DNA of 46,528 nucleotides from DATBGS01 sp036557885 (GCA_036557885.1 DATBGS010000045.1:1-46528); one strand, 5' to 3'; positions 26,058 to 36,097 are shown, counted from the first letter of the stretch. The notes: generated from the sequence alone by a model not told the origin. Made by a program: numbers and translations.

Positions 26058-28451
26058 ATGCAATTGGAAGGACAGACACTAGGACGATACCGCCTACTTC
26101 GCCTGATTGGCATCGGTGGTATGGGGGAAGTGTATCTGGCCGAGGATCCCCGCATTGGGCAGCAGGTGGCAGTCAAGGTTCTTCGAGCCGATCAGGGTGC
26201 AGTTCCCCCTGCCATCAATGGACAGACTGCCGTTCGGCTCTTCCAGCGTGAGGCGCGAGCCATCACAGCGCTGGACCACCTGCGGATTCTCACGCTCCAC
26301 GATTACGGACAAGCATCGCTGGGCACCACAATCCTGCTCTATTTTGTCATGCCCTATCGGCCAGAAGGCTCCCTGGTGGAGTGGGTCAAGCACCACTACC
26401 CGAATCTTGTGGTGCCGCCTGACGTGGTGGCCCATCTGTTGAGCCAGGCTTCCGAGGCGCTCCAGTACGCACATGATCACCAGATTATTCACTCCGATGT
26501 CAAGCCTTCCAACTTCCTCATCCGAGCGAATCTCCCCGATCCGACCCACCCGGCGGTAGAACTGGCTGATTTTGGGCTGGCTCGCATGGGTGATATTACG
26601 ACCACCTCCAGCCAGGCGATCAGAGGAACTCCACGTTATATCGCCCCGGAGCAATGTAAAGGCGAGGTGCTTCCAGCTTCCGATCAGTATGCTCTCGCGG
26701 TGATGGCTTATGAACTGCTAACCGGACGTCCACCATTTCTGGGGAACCTGGTGCGCCTCATCTACCAGCACCTGCATGTCCCACCGGAGCCGCCCAGCGC
26801 GTATAACGATCTGCTCCCAAGGGATGTGGATGCAGTGTTGTTGGCTGCTCTTTCCAAACGGCCAGAAGAACGCTTTAGCTCCGTGAGCGACTTTGCTGCT
26901 GCCTTCCAAAACGCGGTACAGGCACGGGAACCCTCCAGTTCCTCACCCAACCCGAACCCTGAGCTGCTGGCACAGGGATCCTTGCCTGGCAACTGGACCC
27001 CTGATGCAGTCGCATCTGAGGTGTCAGCTCCACCTCCGCTGGGGCCATCACCATCAGCTTCCCAAGACCAGACATTGGCTTCTCCTCGGTCAAGCGTCTC
27101 CCTGCGGCTCGAGAAGCTATCCTGGGAATCAGGTGACTCGTTGGGAGTTCTTACAGAGGAAGCACAGGTGCAGCAGTCTGGGCAACTTGTTGAGACAGTG
27201 CCTCCCTGGCTGTGGCGCAAAGGCGCACATCAGTACCCTGGAAAGGGTTCTCTGTTCCTGGTTGTTGTCGCTGGCCTGCTCCTTTTGGCGCTCCTTGCAG
27301 GTTGGCTGGCGTACGCATTCCTTCCAGCTGACTCAGCCACTGTCCTGTTAACCCCGGCCCACCAACATCTGACACAGAGCTTTCCCATCTCAGCAGTGAC
27401 TGGCACCCCGGACCCATCCAAACAGCAGGTAGGCGCACGAATTCTCTCGGCGACAACGCCAATGCAGACGAAAACGGTGAATGCGACGGGTCAAAAAATA
27501 ATTCCAGGTAAGAGCACTCACGCGAAAGGCTTTGTTGCAATTGTAAATGTGGAAACTGTCTCCCTCACTTTTCGAGCGGGGACCACATTCCCGAATGGAG
27601 TAAGTAATATCTGTAGCGGGAAGCAGAGCCTGGTCATGGTGCTCGACGCCACGGTGACAGTTGCTCCGGATGGGCAACCAGGGGATACTGCACCGCTTGT
27701 CCCGGCGCATATCCTCCAGGTGGGGACTATTGGCAACTCTGATCTTGGAGCATACTCCTGCTACTTTTTTCGGTACGACAACGAACAGTGCTCCCCTATC
27801 CCAGCCTGGGGCTTCTGCTATTACGTAGCAAGCAACACCGACTTTACAGGAGGCCAAGACGGTCAAACCCTTCCAATCGTCCAGCAGAGCGACATTGATG
27901 GCGCGGTCCAGGGCCTGGACGCTCCCAGCCCTCAAGAGATTCTCCAACCCCTGATGCGACCTGAGGAGCAGTTTATAACTGCTCCTGAATGCACCCCTTT
28001 CGCAACTGCAAACCAGAAACCTGGCGATCAAGCTGCAACTGTTACTGTGACGGTCACATTTACGTGTCGTGGCGAGGTTTATGATGCTTTAGGCGCTGTA
28101 GTTCTTGCCAGCGCGCTTCTGAGCAACCGGGAGGCCAGCAGCTTTGGTTCTGGCTATACTCTGGTAGCACCCATCAAAGCAGAAGTAACCAGCTTTATTC
28201 TCGGCGATCAGGGGGAAATCACGTTGACTGTCACTGCCGATGGCGTCTGGGCCTATCACTTTAGCGCAGCCGAGCTAGAGATACTGGCACAAGTAATTGC
28301 GGGGAAGCAGGTAGCGGATGCCCAGCGACTGCTTGCCTCTCAGAGAGGGGTGGCTCAAGTGTCTCTCACTCTTTCTGGCATTGGTCACAAGACGTTGCCC
28401 TCAAACCAACAACACATCAAGATTGTTGTTAACCCTATCTCAAAGCAATAA
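26058..28451 (+). CDS. Transmembrane Ser/Thr protein kinase with large outer domain
   Basis: 797 residues from ATG 26058, following GGGAGGAG. Residues 11-280 form a Hanks-type kinase: glycine loop G-I-G-G-M-G-E-V (18-25), ATP-anchoring Lys40 in V-A-V-K, catalytic loop H145-S-D147-V-K-P-S-N, D171-F-G-L-A, and G-T-P-R-Y-I-A-P-E-Q. The usual HRD Arg is Ser here, so activation-loop control by phosphorylation is probably altered. A Ser/Pro-rich linker leads to one membrane helix near residues 398-423. The outer part (about 430-797) is a beta-rich, Cys-containing domain of unknown ligand, with a segment resembling baseplate-J-like repeats (tentative). It probably senses an envelope signal. Confidence 0.92.
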   Translation: MQLEGQTLGRYRLLRLIGIGGMGEVYLAEDPRIGQQVAVKVLRADQGAVPPAINGQTAVRLFQREARAITALDHLRILTLHDYGQASLGTTILLYFVMPYRPEGSLVEWVKHHYPNLVVPPDVVAHLLSQASEALQYAHDHQIIHSDVKPSNFLIRANLPDPTHPAVELADFGLARMGDITTTSSQAIRGTPRYIAPEQCKGEVLPASDQYALAVMAYELLTGRPPFLGNLVRLIYQHLHVPPEPPSAYNDLLPRDVDAVLLAALSKRPEERFSSVSDFAAAFQNAVQAREPSSSSPNPNPELLAQGSLPGNWTPDAVASEVSAPPPLGPSPSASQDQTLASPRSSVSLRLEKLSWESGDSLGVLTEEAQVQQSGQLVETVPPWLWRKGAHQYPGKGSLFLVVVAGLLLLALLAGWLAYAFLPADSATVLLTPAHQHLTQSFPISAVTGTPDPSKQQVGARILSATTPMQTKTVNATGQKIIPGKSTHAKGFVAIVNVETVSLTFRAGTTFPNGVSNICSGKQSLVMVLDATVTVAPDGQPGDTAPLVPAHILQVGTIGNSDLGAYSCYFFRYDNEQCSPIPAWGFCYYVASNTDFTGGQDGQTLPIVQQSDIDGAVQGLDAPSPQEILQPLMRPEEQFITAPECTPFATANQKPGDQAATVTVTVTFTCRGEVYDALGAVVLASALLSNREASSFGSGYTLVAPIKAEVTSFILGDQGEITLTVTADGVWAYHFSAAELEILAQVIAGKQVADAQRLLASQRGVAQVSLTLSGIGHKTLPSNQQHIKIVVNPISKQ

Positions 28452-28716
28452 GGCACGATCCAGACCTCTCCCTTCGATCTGACAAACGCACAAGCGGATT
28501 TGCAGGCGGCTGGGAGTGCTCAGCCGCGCCCAGTCCCCGCAAGAGGGCAGGCTGGGTGGCGTGTAATCTTGATACCTGAACCGTATTTATTTGTGGAGGG
28601 GTTCAGTATTTTGTTGGCCTGAACGGGGCAGCTTGCTCAGCGTGGAAGCAGCACACCTTGCCATCGTGCTCGCTTCATAAGAAAACGCTTGCGCGTATAT
28701 GGGCAGAGGAGACGTT

Positions 28717-31395
28717 GTGAACAGCACGCTTCTGGAACGTGATCAGTGTTTTGAACAGTTGACGCAGCTCTGGCACACCGCCACAACCGGCCAGGGACGC
28801 ATCGTCCTGGTCAGAGGGGAGGCGGGGATCGGCAAAACCGCCCTTGTGGAGCAGTTTGTGACCCAGCACTGCCAGAGAGCCAGGCGACTGTGGGGAGCCT
28901 GCGATGCTTTGTTTACCCCGCGTCCGCTCGGCCCGCTCTACGATATGGCGGCTCAGGTTGGGGGGACATTAGCATCCCTCCTGCGTCAAGAGACTCCACG
29001 TCCCCTGGTGTTCTCCTCATTACTGGATGAGCTACAGCATGGGAGCGGTCCGGCAGTGGTGGTCATAGAGGATGTGCACTGGGCCGATGAAGCCACGCTG
29101 GACCTGATCAAGTTCCTGGGGCGGCGGGTCGCGCGCCTCTCTGTATTGTTGATCCTGACGTATCGCGATGACGAACTGGGTCGTGATCATCCGCTGCGCC
29201 TGGTGCTGGGAGATCTGACCAGCACCTCGGTGGCACGGCTATCGCTTCTCCCCCTCTCGCAAGCTGCTCTCACGCGCCTGGCCCCTCAGTCGAGGCTGAG
29301 GCAGCACTCTGCCCAACAGCTCTATGCCATCACGGGCGGCAACCCCTTCTTTGTCACCGAAGTGCTGGCTAGTGATACACCCGAGGTTCCTTCAACGGTG
29401 CGCGATGCCGTCCTCGCACGGGTGGCGCGCCTCTCAAGAGCGGCGCGGGCGCTCCTCGAACTGGTATCGGTGGTTCCCATCCGCATCGAGCGCTGGCTCT
29501 TGGGCATGATCTTGGACGCAGCCCCGCTAGCCTTGGAGGAATGCTTCAGCCGAGGCATGCTCATTGTGGAGCCGACAACCGTAGCCTTCCGGCACGAACT
29601 GGCGCGTTTGGCGGTCGAAAGCACCCTCTCCCCACTACGCCGCCAAACGCTGCACGCTCAGGTGCTCCAGGGCTTGCTCGCGTATGAAGGCGGAGTGGAT
29701 CCGTCGCAGGCCACCCGTCTGGTGTATCATGCGACGGGTGCCCGCAATGAGACGCTGATCGCCCGCTATGCGCCTCTGGCAGCCCGGCACGCCTCAGTCC
29801 AGGGTGCCCATCGCGCGGCAGCAGAACACTACCGAGCTGCTCTGAGGTATGCCGATCTGTTGGAAGGAGAGGGGCAGCACGAGCGACATGCCGAATTGCT
29901 CGACGGCTTGGCGCAGGAGTGCGCGCTGACCAGTCAGACGGAGGAAGCGTTGCAGGTGCGCCTGACCGCGCTGGCGCTCTGGCAGCGGCTTGGTCGGCCA
30001 GAACGGGTGGGCCAGACACTCCACCGCGTATCGAACCTCTGTTGGCGTCTAGGCCGCCGGGAGGAGGCGGATCGCTACATGAGGGAGGCGGTGGCCCTCC
30101 TGGAGACACTGCCGCCGAGCCGGGAGCTAGGCCAGGCCTACGCTCGCCTGTCGTCTCAGCACATGGTGGCTGCTAACACCGCCGAGGCCCTGGTCTGGGG
30201 CAGGCGTGCCCTCGAGGTGGCTAAGCAGTGCCACGACGCCGAAACCGAGTGCTACGCGCGCTTCAGCATCGGGTCGGCGACCTTCGGCTCAGGCGATGAA
30301 AGAGGACGGGAGATGTTAGAGCAGAGTCTTCAGATGGCGCGGGAGCAGGGCTTTGAGGAAATCGCCGCGCTTGCCAATTTGAATCTCGCAAATGCCCAGA
30401 TCAGGAGCCGCGCCTACGCCCAGGCCATGGGCTATCTGGAGGAGGGTCTGGCCTACTGCAAGGAGCATGATCTGGACGGTTTGAGCGCTGCGCTACGGGC
30501 AGAGCGTGCACGGGCCTGGCTCGATCAGGGGGAATGGGCCGGGGCTGGCGAAGAGGCGAATGCCATCTTAAGCGCGCCAAGCCACTCGGTGAGCAGTCGC
30601 ATCCAGACGTTGCTGGTCCTGGGTCTGGTGCGTGCGCGGCGCGGCGACCCCGGCGCTGAGGCGGTACTCGATGAGGCACGCGCCCTGGCACTGGGCACCA
30701 CCGATATGCAGGATATTGCCCCGGTTGCTGCGGCACGCGCCGAGTGGCAGTGGCTGCAAGGCAATCGAGAGCAGTGCGCAGCCGAGGCCGCCATGGGCTT
30801 TCAGGTGGCCTTGCGCTGTAAGCATCCCTGGTATCTGGGTGAAGTCGCCATTTGGCTGTGGCGCGAAGGGGTAATGCCTGTGCTGCCTGAAGGAGCGGTT
30901 GCCCCATCCTTTGCGGCAGAAATGCTGGGCGACTGGCAGGGTGCTGCGGCGTTATGGGAGCAGCTTGGCTGTCCTTATGAGCAGGCGCTGGCCCTCGCGG
31001 AGGGCGACGCCGTAGCCCAGCGGCAGGCGCTCGCCCTCTTCGACCAACTCGGAGCGCAGCCCCCAGCTGCGTGCCTGCGGCAACGGATGCGAACGCAGGG
31101 GAGGTCGGGCATTCCTCGCGGTCCACGCTCCTCAACGCGGTCCAACCAAGCCGGGCTGACCAGCCGAGAAATGGAAGTGGTGCTCTTGCTGGCCGAGAGC
31201 CTCTCCAATGCCCAAATCGCCAGGCGCCTCTCCACCTCCCCCAAGACGGTGGACCATCACGTCTCGGCGATCCTCTCTAAACTAGACGTGCGTTCGCGCG
31301 CGCAGGTCAGCGCCGCAGCTTTGGCCCTCGGCCTCCTCCCTCACCCAACAGAGGAAAAAGCTGCACCCAACGCGGGAAATGCTCTCGTTTCTTGA
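28717..31395 (+). CDS. LuxR-family regulator with AAA ATPase domain
   Basis: 892 residues from GTG 28717, chosen because AGAGGAG lies five bases upstream. An ATG at 28699 lacks such a site and would add six residues. Residues 34-41 are Walker A (G-E-A-G-I-G-K-T), and Walker B is V-V-V-I-E-D-V-H-W-A-D near residue 115. The middle is a TPR-like helical region. The last 65 residues are a LuxR/GerE helix-turn-helix (L-T-S-R-E-M-E-V-V-L-L-L-A, then N-A-Q-I-A-R-R-L and T-V-D-H-H-V-S-A-I-L-S-K-L). These large LuxR (LAL) proteins are ligand- and ATP-controlled transcription activators. The target is unknown; the acetyltransferase 168 bases downstream is one candidate. Confidence 0.93.
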   Translation: MNSTLLERDQCFEQLTQLWHTATTGQGRIVLVRGEAGIGKTALVEQFVTQHCQRARRLWGACDALFTPRPLGPLYDMAAQVGGTLASLLRQETPRPLVFSSLLDELQHGSGPAVVVIEDVHWADEATLDLIKFLGRRVARLSVLLILTYRDDELGRDHPLRLVLGDLTSTSVARLSLLPLSQAALTRLAPQSRLRQHSAQQLYAITGGNPFFVTEVLASDTPEVPSTVRDAVLARVARLSRAARALLELVSVVPIRIERWLLGMILDAAPLALEECFSRGMLIVEPTTVAFRHELARLAVESTLSPLRRQTLHAQVLQGLLAYEGGVDPSQATRLVYHATGARNETLIARYAPLAARHASVQGAHRAAAEHYRAALRYADLLEGEGQHERHAELLDGLAQECALTSQTEEALQVRLTALALWQRLGRPERVGQTLHRVSNLCWRLGRREEADRYMREAVALLETLPPSRELGQAYARLSSQHMVAANTAEALVWGRRALEVAKQCHDAETECYARFSIGSATFGSGDERGREMLEQSLQMAREQGFEEIAALANLNLANAQIRSRAYAQAMGYLEEGLAYCKEHDLDGLSAALRAERARAWLDQGEWAGAGEEANAILSAPSHSVSSRIQTLLVLGLVRARRGDPGAEAVLDEARALALGTTDMQDIAPVAAARAEWQWLQGNREQCAAEAAMGFQVALRCKHPWYLGEVAIWLWREGVMPVLPEGAVAPSFAAEMLGDWQGAAALWEQLGCPYEQALALAEGDAVAQRQALALFDQLGAQPPAACLRQRMRTQGRSGIPRGPRSSTRSNQAGLTSREMEVVLLLAESLSNAQIARRLSTSPKTVDHHVSAILSKLDVRSRAQVSAAALALGLLPHPTEEKAAPNAGNALVS

Positions 31396-31562
31396 TTGTC
31401 CTTCCAAATCGCCTTTCTCAGAGTTCTCTTCGCGTAAAAAGGAATACAGGAGAGGCTTAAAGAGATCGCCTGCCAGAAGCGATTGCACTGATCAGTGGAC
31501 CTGACGACTGTTTTTGCTGTCATGTTGTATTATTTGGTGGTGACTGAGTGCAAGGAGGACTT

Positions 31563-32924
31563 ATGGGCACGGAAACCAGTCCTTCGTTTCGGCGCGAGAT
31601 AGGCGAGGGTCTAGTCCTGCGCTGGTCCACCGCCGACGATACCGAGCGGATCGCGACCCTGCACAGCCTGGTCCATCGGCAGCATGCCGAGGCGCCCCCC
31701 AATACCCACGTTATGCGGGTCATCCGCCGACTGATGAGCGGCGACCATCCCCTGATGGGACCGCAGGACTTCGCGGTGATCGAAAACACCAGCGAGGAAG
31801 GGTGCCCCATTGTAGCCTGCACCTGCCTGTGGAAACACACCTGGACGTATGAGGGCATTCCTTTCCAGGTAGGGCGACCTGAGATGGTGGCAACCGACCC
31901 GCCCTACCGTAATCGTGGCCTCATTCGCGCGCTCTTTGATGTGGTGCATGCCCGCAGTGAGGCAGAGGGCGATCTCGTGCAGGCCATTACTGGCATCGCC
32001 TATTTTTATCGCCAATTCGGCTATGAGTATGCTCTGGAGTTGGAAGACAAACGGATCGTCCCGCTGGCGCTGCTCCCTGCTGCCAAAGACGGGGAGGAGC
32101 AGCCATTCACCTTGCGAGCTGCCACCAGCGCGGACATTCCTTTGATTGCCGCTCTCTACGAGCGCCGGAGAGGTGGCAGTATTGTCTCCGAAACCATCAC
32201 CGATCAAGAGTGGCGCTATGAGATTGAAACCTGGAAAGCGCATCCTGCCTCCGGGCACGCCTTCCAGTTCTTCATGATTGACGATGCTTCAGGACATCCA
32301 GTTGGCTTTGTTACGACGGATGTCGTGCGCTGGGGGAAGGGACTAGGCGTCTGGCTGCTGGAAGTAGCTGAGGGCGTAAATCTGCAACACGTGCTTCCCT
32401 CGCTCATGCGCGCGCTGCATGCTTACGCGCTTACGCTAGAACCGGGACGCCCCGACACGCCTCAGCTCCGCGAACTCAGCTTTGCCCTCGGCAGCACGCA
32501 CCCCCTCTACCAGGTGCTGAGCGCGGACCTTGTTCGAACCAGAGAGCCTCCTTACGCCTGGTATGTGCGGGTGCCACAGCTTCCGGCCTTTCTGAGGCAT
32601 ATTGCTCCCGTGCTTGAGCACCGCCTGGCAGTCTCCCCGGTTGCCGACTATACAGGTGAGATCATGTTGGATTTCTATCGAGGCGGGCTGCGTCTGGCTT
32701 TTGAGCAGGGGCGCCTGACCGAGGCCCAAGACTGGCGCGCGCCGATGTATGGCGACCACGCGAGCGGGGGCTTCCCGCCGCTGGTCTTTCTGCAACTGCT
32801 CTTTGGGCATCATACGCTGGAAACGCTCCGCCAGTCGTTTCCAGATGCGTGGGCGAGTGAGGATGCCAGGCCCGTGCTCACAGCACTTTTCCCAACACGC
32901 CCCTCATTTGTGTTCGGCTGGTAA
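31563..32924 (+). CDS. GNAT family N-acetyltransferase (Eis-like)
   Basis: 453 residues from ATG 31563, which has AAGGAGG four bases upstream; a GTG at 31548 is upstream of that site and unlikely. An N-terminal GNAT domain includes the acetyl-CoA loop P-Y-R-N-R-G-L-I-R-A-L (about residues 115-125) and a second GNAT-like fold follows (A-T-S-A-D-I-P-L-I-A-A-L-Y). The C-terminal part has the size and sequence character of a sterol-carrier-like domain, the three-part architecture of Eis-type enzymes. Eis proteins acetylate aminoglycosides and other amines, but the substrate here is not known. Confidence 0.82.
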   Translation: MGTETSPSFRREIGEGLVLRWSTADDTERIATLHSLVHRQHAEAPPNTHVMRVIRRLMSGDHPLMGPQDFAVIENTSEEGCPIVACTCLWKHTWTYEGIPFQVGRPEMVATDPPYRNRGLIRALFDVVHARSEAEGDLVQAITGIAYFYRQFGYEYALELEDKRIVPLALLPAAKDGEEQPFTLRAATSADIPLIAALYERRRGGSIVSETITDQEWRYEIETWKAHPASGHAFQFFMIDDASGHPVGFVTTDVVRWGKGLGVWLLEVAEGVNLQHVLPSLMRALHAYALTLEPGRPDTPQLRELSFALGSTHPLYQVLSADLVRTREPPYAWYVRVPQLPAFLRHIAPVLEHRLAVSPVADYTGEIMLDFYRGGLRLAFEQGRLTEAQDWRAPMYGDHASGGFPPLVFLQLLFGHHTLETLRQSFPDAWASEDARPVLTALFPTRPSFVFGW

Positions 32925-33252
32925 TACCAGTTGATGGGAGGACTCTCTACAGCGAGATCATCCGTCCTCTAATGGAGGCTTCCATTTTCGGATGGTGCCC
33001 GCTTGATAAGAGCAAAGCCTGAGCACGATCCTACCTGAAACCTCAACAATAAGGCTGACTTGTCCAAAGGGGCAAGGGAGCAATCTGTACAATCCGGCTT
33101 GCGTAGCAAGCCGAATCCGTCAAATTCGGCATAAGAATTGCAAGAGTAGTGCCCAGGAGAAAGCACTCTTCCAGGCGTTTGTCTGACCAGGGTGCATTCC
33201 CACTCTCCGCGAACTGATCCCTCAACATTGATGAAAACTGGAGGAAGTTTCT
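32925..33252. other. Intergenic region with a small hairpin
   Basis: A perfect 8-bp stem (CGGCTTGC at 33095-33102 with its complement at 33106-33113, GTA loop) stands within otherwise featureless sequence before the PAS operon. No gene is seen. Confidence 0.4.
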
Positions 33253-34926
33253 ATGGCTGAGACTACGGCGCCACGCACACATCAGACCGGGCCAGGACAA
33301 CTCCACAGGACCAAGACGCCTGGCAATTTGGATGCTGACATCATCATTGCGAATGCGCCTGACCCCGTATTTGTCAGTGACCTGGAAGGCAAGATTTTAC
33401 AAGCTAACGACGCCGTTTCTCAGCTCATGGGCTTTCGACCTGATGAGGTGCTGGAGCAATCGCTTTCACGCTTTATTAGTCCAGAAGAGACACGCGAGTT
33501 TATGGCCGCGCTGGGTGAAGTGATTGAGCGTGGCGTCACCCGCAACGCCCGGCTGAACCCGCGCAGTGCCTCTGGTGAAGTTATTCCCACCACTCTCAAC
33601 GCCTCAGCCCTGCGCGATGGAGACGGCGAGGTGATTGGCGCCATCGGCATTCTGAGGGACATGCGTGAACTGGACAAAGCGCGCGCGTTTTCGCAAGGCT
33701 TGATTAAAAATGCGCCCGACCCGGTGTTTGTTAGCGATCTGGAAGGCAAGATTCTGCAAGCCAACGACGCCGTGTACGCTTTGTTGGGCTTTCGCACCGA
33801 TGAAGTGCTGGAACAATCAGTTTCACGCTTTATTAGTCCAGAAGAGACACGCGAATTTACTGCTGCCCTGCGTGAAGTGATTGAGCGTGGCGTCACACGC
33901 AACGTGGTGTTGAACCCACGAAGTGCTTCTGGGGAGGTTATTCCCACCAGCTTGAATGCTTCAGCCCTGCGCGACCTGGACGGCAAAGTGATTGGCGCCA
34001 TCGGCATTTTAAGGGACATGCGCGAACTGGATAAAGCCCGCGCCTATGCCGAGAGCCTGATCAGCAACGCGCCCGACCCGGTATTTGTCAGCGACCTGGA
34101 AGGCAAGATTCTGCAAGCCAATGTCGCGGTCTATGAACTGCTGGGCTTTCGACCTGATGAGGTGCTGGAACAATCACTCTCTCGTTTTATCAGTCCAGAA
34201 GAGACACGCGAATTTACAGCCGCCCTGCGTGAGGTCATCGAACGCGGTGTGACGCGAAACGCACAACTCAACCCGCGCAGTGCTTCTGGGGAGGTTATTC
34301 CCACCACCCTCAATGCGTCGGCTTTGCGCGATGGAGACGGCAAAGTGATTGGCGCCATCGGCATTCTGAGGGACATGCGTGAACTGGACAAAGCGCGCGC
34401 CTTTGCAGAAAGCCTGATTAATAATGCGCCCGACCCGGTGTTTGTCAGCGACCTGGAAGGCAAGATTCTGCAAGCCAACGACGCCGTGTACGCTTTGCTG
34501 GGCTTTCGGCCCGATGAAGTGCTGGAGCAATCGCTTTCACGTTTCATTAGTCCCGCAGAAACCCGTGAATTCCTGGCCGCCTTACGTGAAGTGATTGAAC
34601 GTGGTGTCACGCGCAACGCCAGGCTGAACCCCCGCAGCGCCTCGGGCGAAGTTATTCCCACCACCCTCAACGCCTCAGCCCTGCGCGATGGCGAAGGGAA
34701 AGTGATTGGTGCCATCGGCATTTTACGTGATATGCGTGCCTACGAGCGTGTAGTGCGCGACCTGGAAGAGTCTAAGGCGGAATTGCAAGAAAAAATTCTC
34801 GACCTCGAAAAATTTGAAGAGGTCGTGGTAGGCCGCGAACTCAAGATGATCGCACTTGAGAAAGAGATCGAGCGCCTCAAGCGGGAACTGGAAAAGCTAC
34901 GGGCTGAGCGAGGATATGTGGGATGA
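33253..34926 (+). CDS. Protein of four tandem near-identical PAS domains plus coiled coil
   Basis: 557 residues from ATG 33253 (GGAGGAAG upstream). After about 30 residues come four PAS domains, each opening N-A-P-D-P-V-F-V-S-D-L-E-G-K-I-L-Q-A-N and closing with A-I-G-I-L-R-D-M-R. The copies start at 33352, 33709, 34066 and 34423, exactly 357 bases (119 residues) apart with no indels. The C terminus (about residues 495-557) is a charged coiled coil (E-K-E-I-E-R-L-K-R-E-L-E-K-L). There is no kinase or output domain, so it must act through partners. Its stop overlaps the start of the next gene (ATGA), giving translational coupling to the histidine kinase. It is probably a soluble multivalent sensor or scaffold; the ligand is unknown. 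Confidence 0.92.
   Translation: MAETTAPRTHQTGPGQLHRTKTPGNLDADIIIANAPDPVFVSDLEGKILQANDAVSQLMGFRPDEVLEQSLSRFISPEETREFMAALGEVIERGVTRNARLNPRSASGEVIPTTLNASALRDGDGEVIGAIGILRDMRELDKARAFSQGLIKNAPDPVFVSDLEGKILQANDAVYALLGFRTDEVLEQSVSRFISPEETREFTAALREVIERGVTRNVVLNPRSASGEVIPTSLNASALRDLDGKVIGAIGILRDMRELDKARAYAESLISNAPDPVFVSDLEGKILQANVAVYELLGFRPDEVLEQSLSRFISPEETREFTAALREVIERGVTRNAQLNPRSASGEVIPTTLNASALRDGDGKVIGAIGILRDMRELDKARAFAESLINNAPDPVFVSDLEGKILQANDAVYALLGFRPDEVLEQSLSRFISPAETREFLAALREVIERGVTRNARLNPRSASGEVIPTTLNASALRDGEGKVIGAIGILRDMRAYERVVRDLEESKAELQEKILDLEKFEEVVVGRELKMIALEKEIERLKRELEKLRAERGYVG
33352..34740 (+). repeat. Four 357-bp tandem direct repeats
   Basis: Four head-to-tail copies of a 357-bp unit encode the PAS domains. 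Similarity is high at DNA level, with long identical runs between copies, and the spacing is exact. Homologous recombination could change copy number in steps of 119 codons without disturbing the frame. Confidence 0.9.
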
Positions 34927-36095
34927 CCCAAACAGTGGAAACCGGGCGAGCCTTCTCATTTGCAGCAGGCAGCTTTCCTGCCCAAGAGGAAGATACTCAT
35001 CAGTTACGTGAAGCATACCAGCGTCTGAAGAAGGAAAAGGACCAGCTGGAAATGCGTGTGCGCCAGGGGGAGCAGCGGCGACGAGCCATGATTCATATCA
35101 TGGATGATATGAATCAGTTGAATAAGAAACTGGCGGATCAGCGCAAGGCCATGCTTCATATTCTGGCCGACTACGAGCAAGATCGGCGGCGCCTGGTTCA
35201 ACAAACCGAGCGGTTGGATAACTCCCGGCGTGCCCTGCTGCACATCCTCCAGGACATGCACCACTCCAATTTGCGCCTGGAAAACAGCCGCAAAGCCATG
35301 ATCCATATCATGGGCGACCTGACCGAAACCACTGCTGAAATGCAACGCCGCGAGCAAGAACTACGCGACAAGCAAGAGCAGTTGGTGCAAGCTGGCAAGC
35401 TCGCCACACTAGGGGAACTTACTACCGGAGTGGCGCACGAACTCAACAATCCACTCAACAATATTGGCCTCTTTATCGGCAACGCCATTGACATGCTTGC
35501 ATTTGGCAAAGCAGATGAGCAACACCTGCTGGCGGAGCTGCACCAGGCCATGCAGCAGGTACGCAAGGCAACAGAAATCATTTCGCATCTGCGCACGTTC
35601 GGGCGAGCAACTACCTTCAGTCGGGAGCCAGTAGCGCTCAAGCCCGTAATCGAGCGGGCAATTGCGCTGATGCAAGAGCAACTGCGGCTGCGGCAGATCG
35701 AAATCGTGTTGGCGTTTGGACCAGACGACCTGATGGTGATGGGCAATGCCATCCAACTGGAGCAGGTATTCCTCAATCTGCTGACCAACGCGCGTGACGC
35801 GCTGGCAGAGGCGTCGCACAAAACCATCTCCTTTACTTCCACAGTGCAGCAAGACCGCTTGCTCTTGGAAGTCCGAGATACTGGTGCTGGGATTCCATCT
35901 GGGCTGGAACAACGCATCTTCGATCCCTTCTTTACTACGAAGGAAGTCGGGGCAGGAACTGGCTTGGGCCTCTCGATTACGTATGGTATTATTCAGGAGC
36001 ACCAGGGGACAATCTGGGTCGAAAGCCATCCAGGCCAGGGGGCGGCCTTCTTTATTCGACTCCCGCTGGCCTCCTCTGGGGTGGAGGAAACGTAG
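34923..36095 (+). CDS. Histidine kinase with heptad-phased signalling helix
   Basis: 390 residues, starting at ATG 34923 inside the preceding stop. No transmembrane helices. Residues about 25-155 form a long coiled coil carrying four copies of R-(R/K)-A-(M/L)-(I/L)-H-I-(M/L) at 53, 74, 102 and 123. The HisKA box is G-V-A-H172-E-L-N-N-P-L-N-N-I. The HATPase has the N box N-L-L-T-N-A-R-D-A-L, G1 D-T-G-A-G-I-P and G2 G-T-G-L-G-L-S-I. It is a cytoplasmic kinase whose sensory input probably comes from the coupled PAS protein. The partner receiver is likely the next gene. Confidence 0.95.
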   Translation: MTQTVETGRAFSFAAGSFPAQEEDTHQLREAYQRLKKEKDQLEMRVRQGEQRRRAMIHIMDDMNQLNKKLADQRKAMLHILADYEQDRRRLVQQTERLDNSRRALLHILQDMHHSNLRLENSRKAMIHIMGDLTETTAEMQRREQELRDKQEQLVQAGKLATLGELTTGVAHELNNPLNNIGLFIGNAIDMLAFGKADEQHLLAELHQAMQQVRKATEIISHLRTFGRATTFSREPVALKPVIERAIALMQEQLRLRQIEIVLAFGPDDLMVMGNAIQLEQVFLNLLTNARDALAEASHKTISFTSTVQQDRLLLEVRDTGAGIPSGLEQRIFDPFFTTKEVGAGTGLGLSITYGIIQEHQGTIWVESHPGQGAAFFIRLPLASSGVEET

Positions 36096-36097
36096 CT

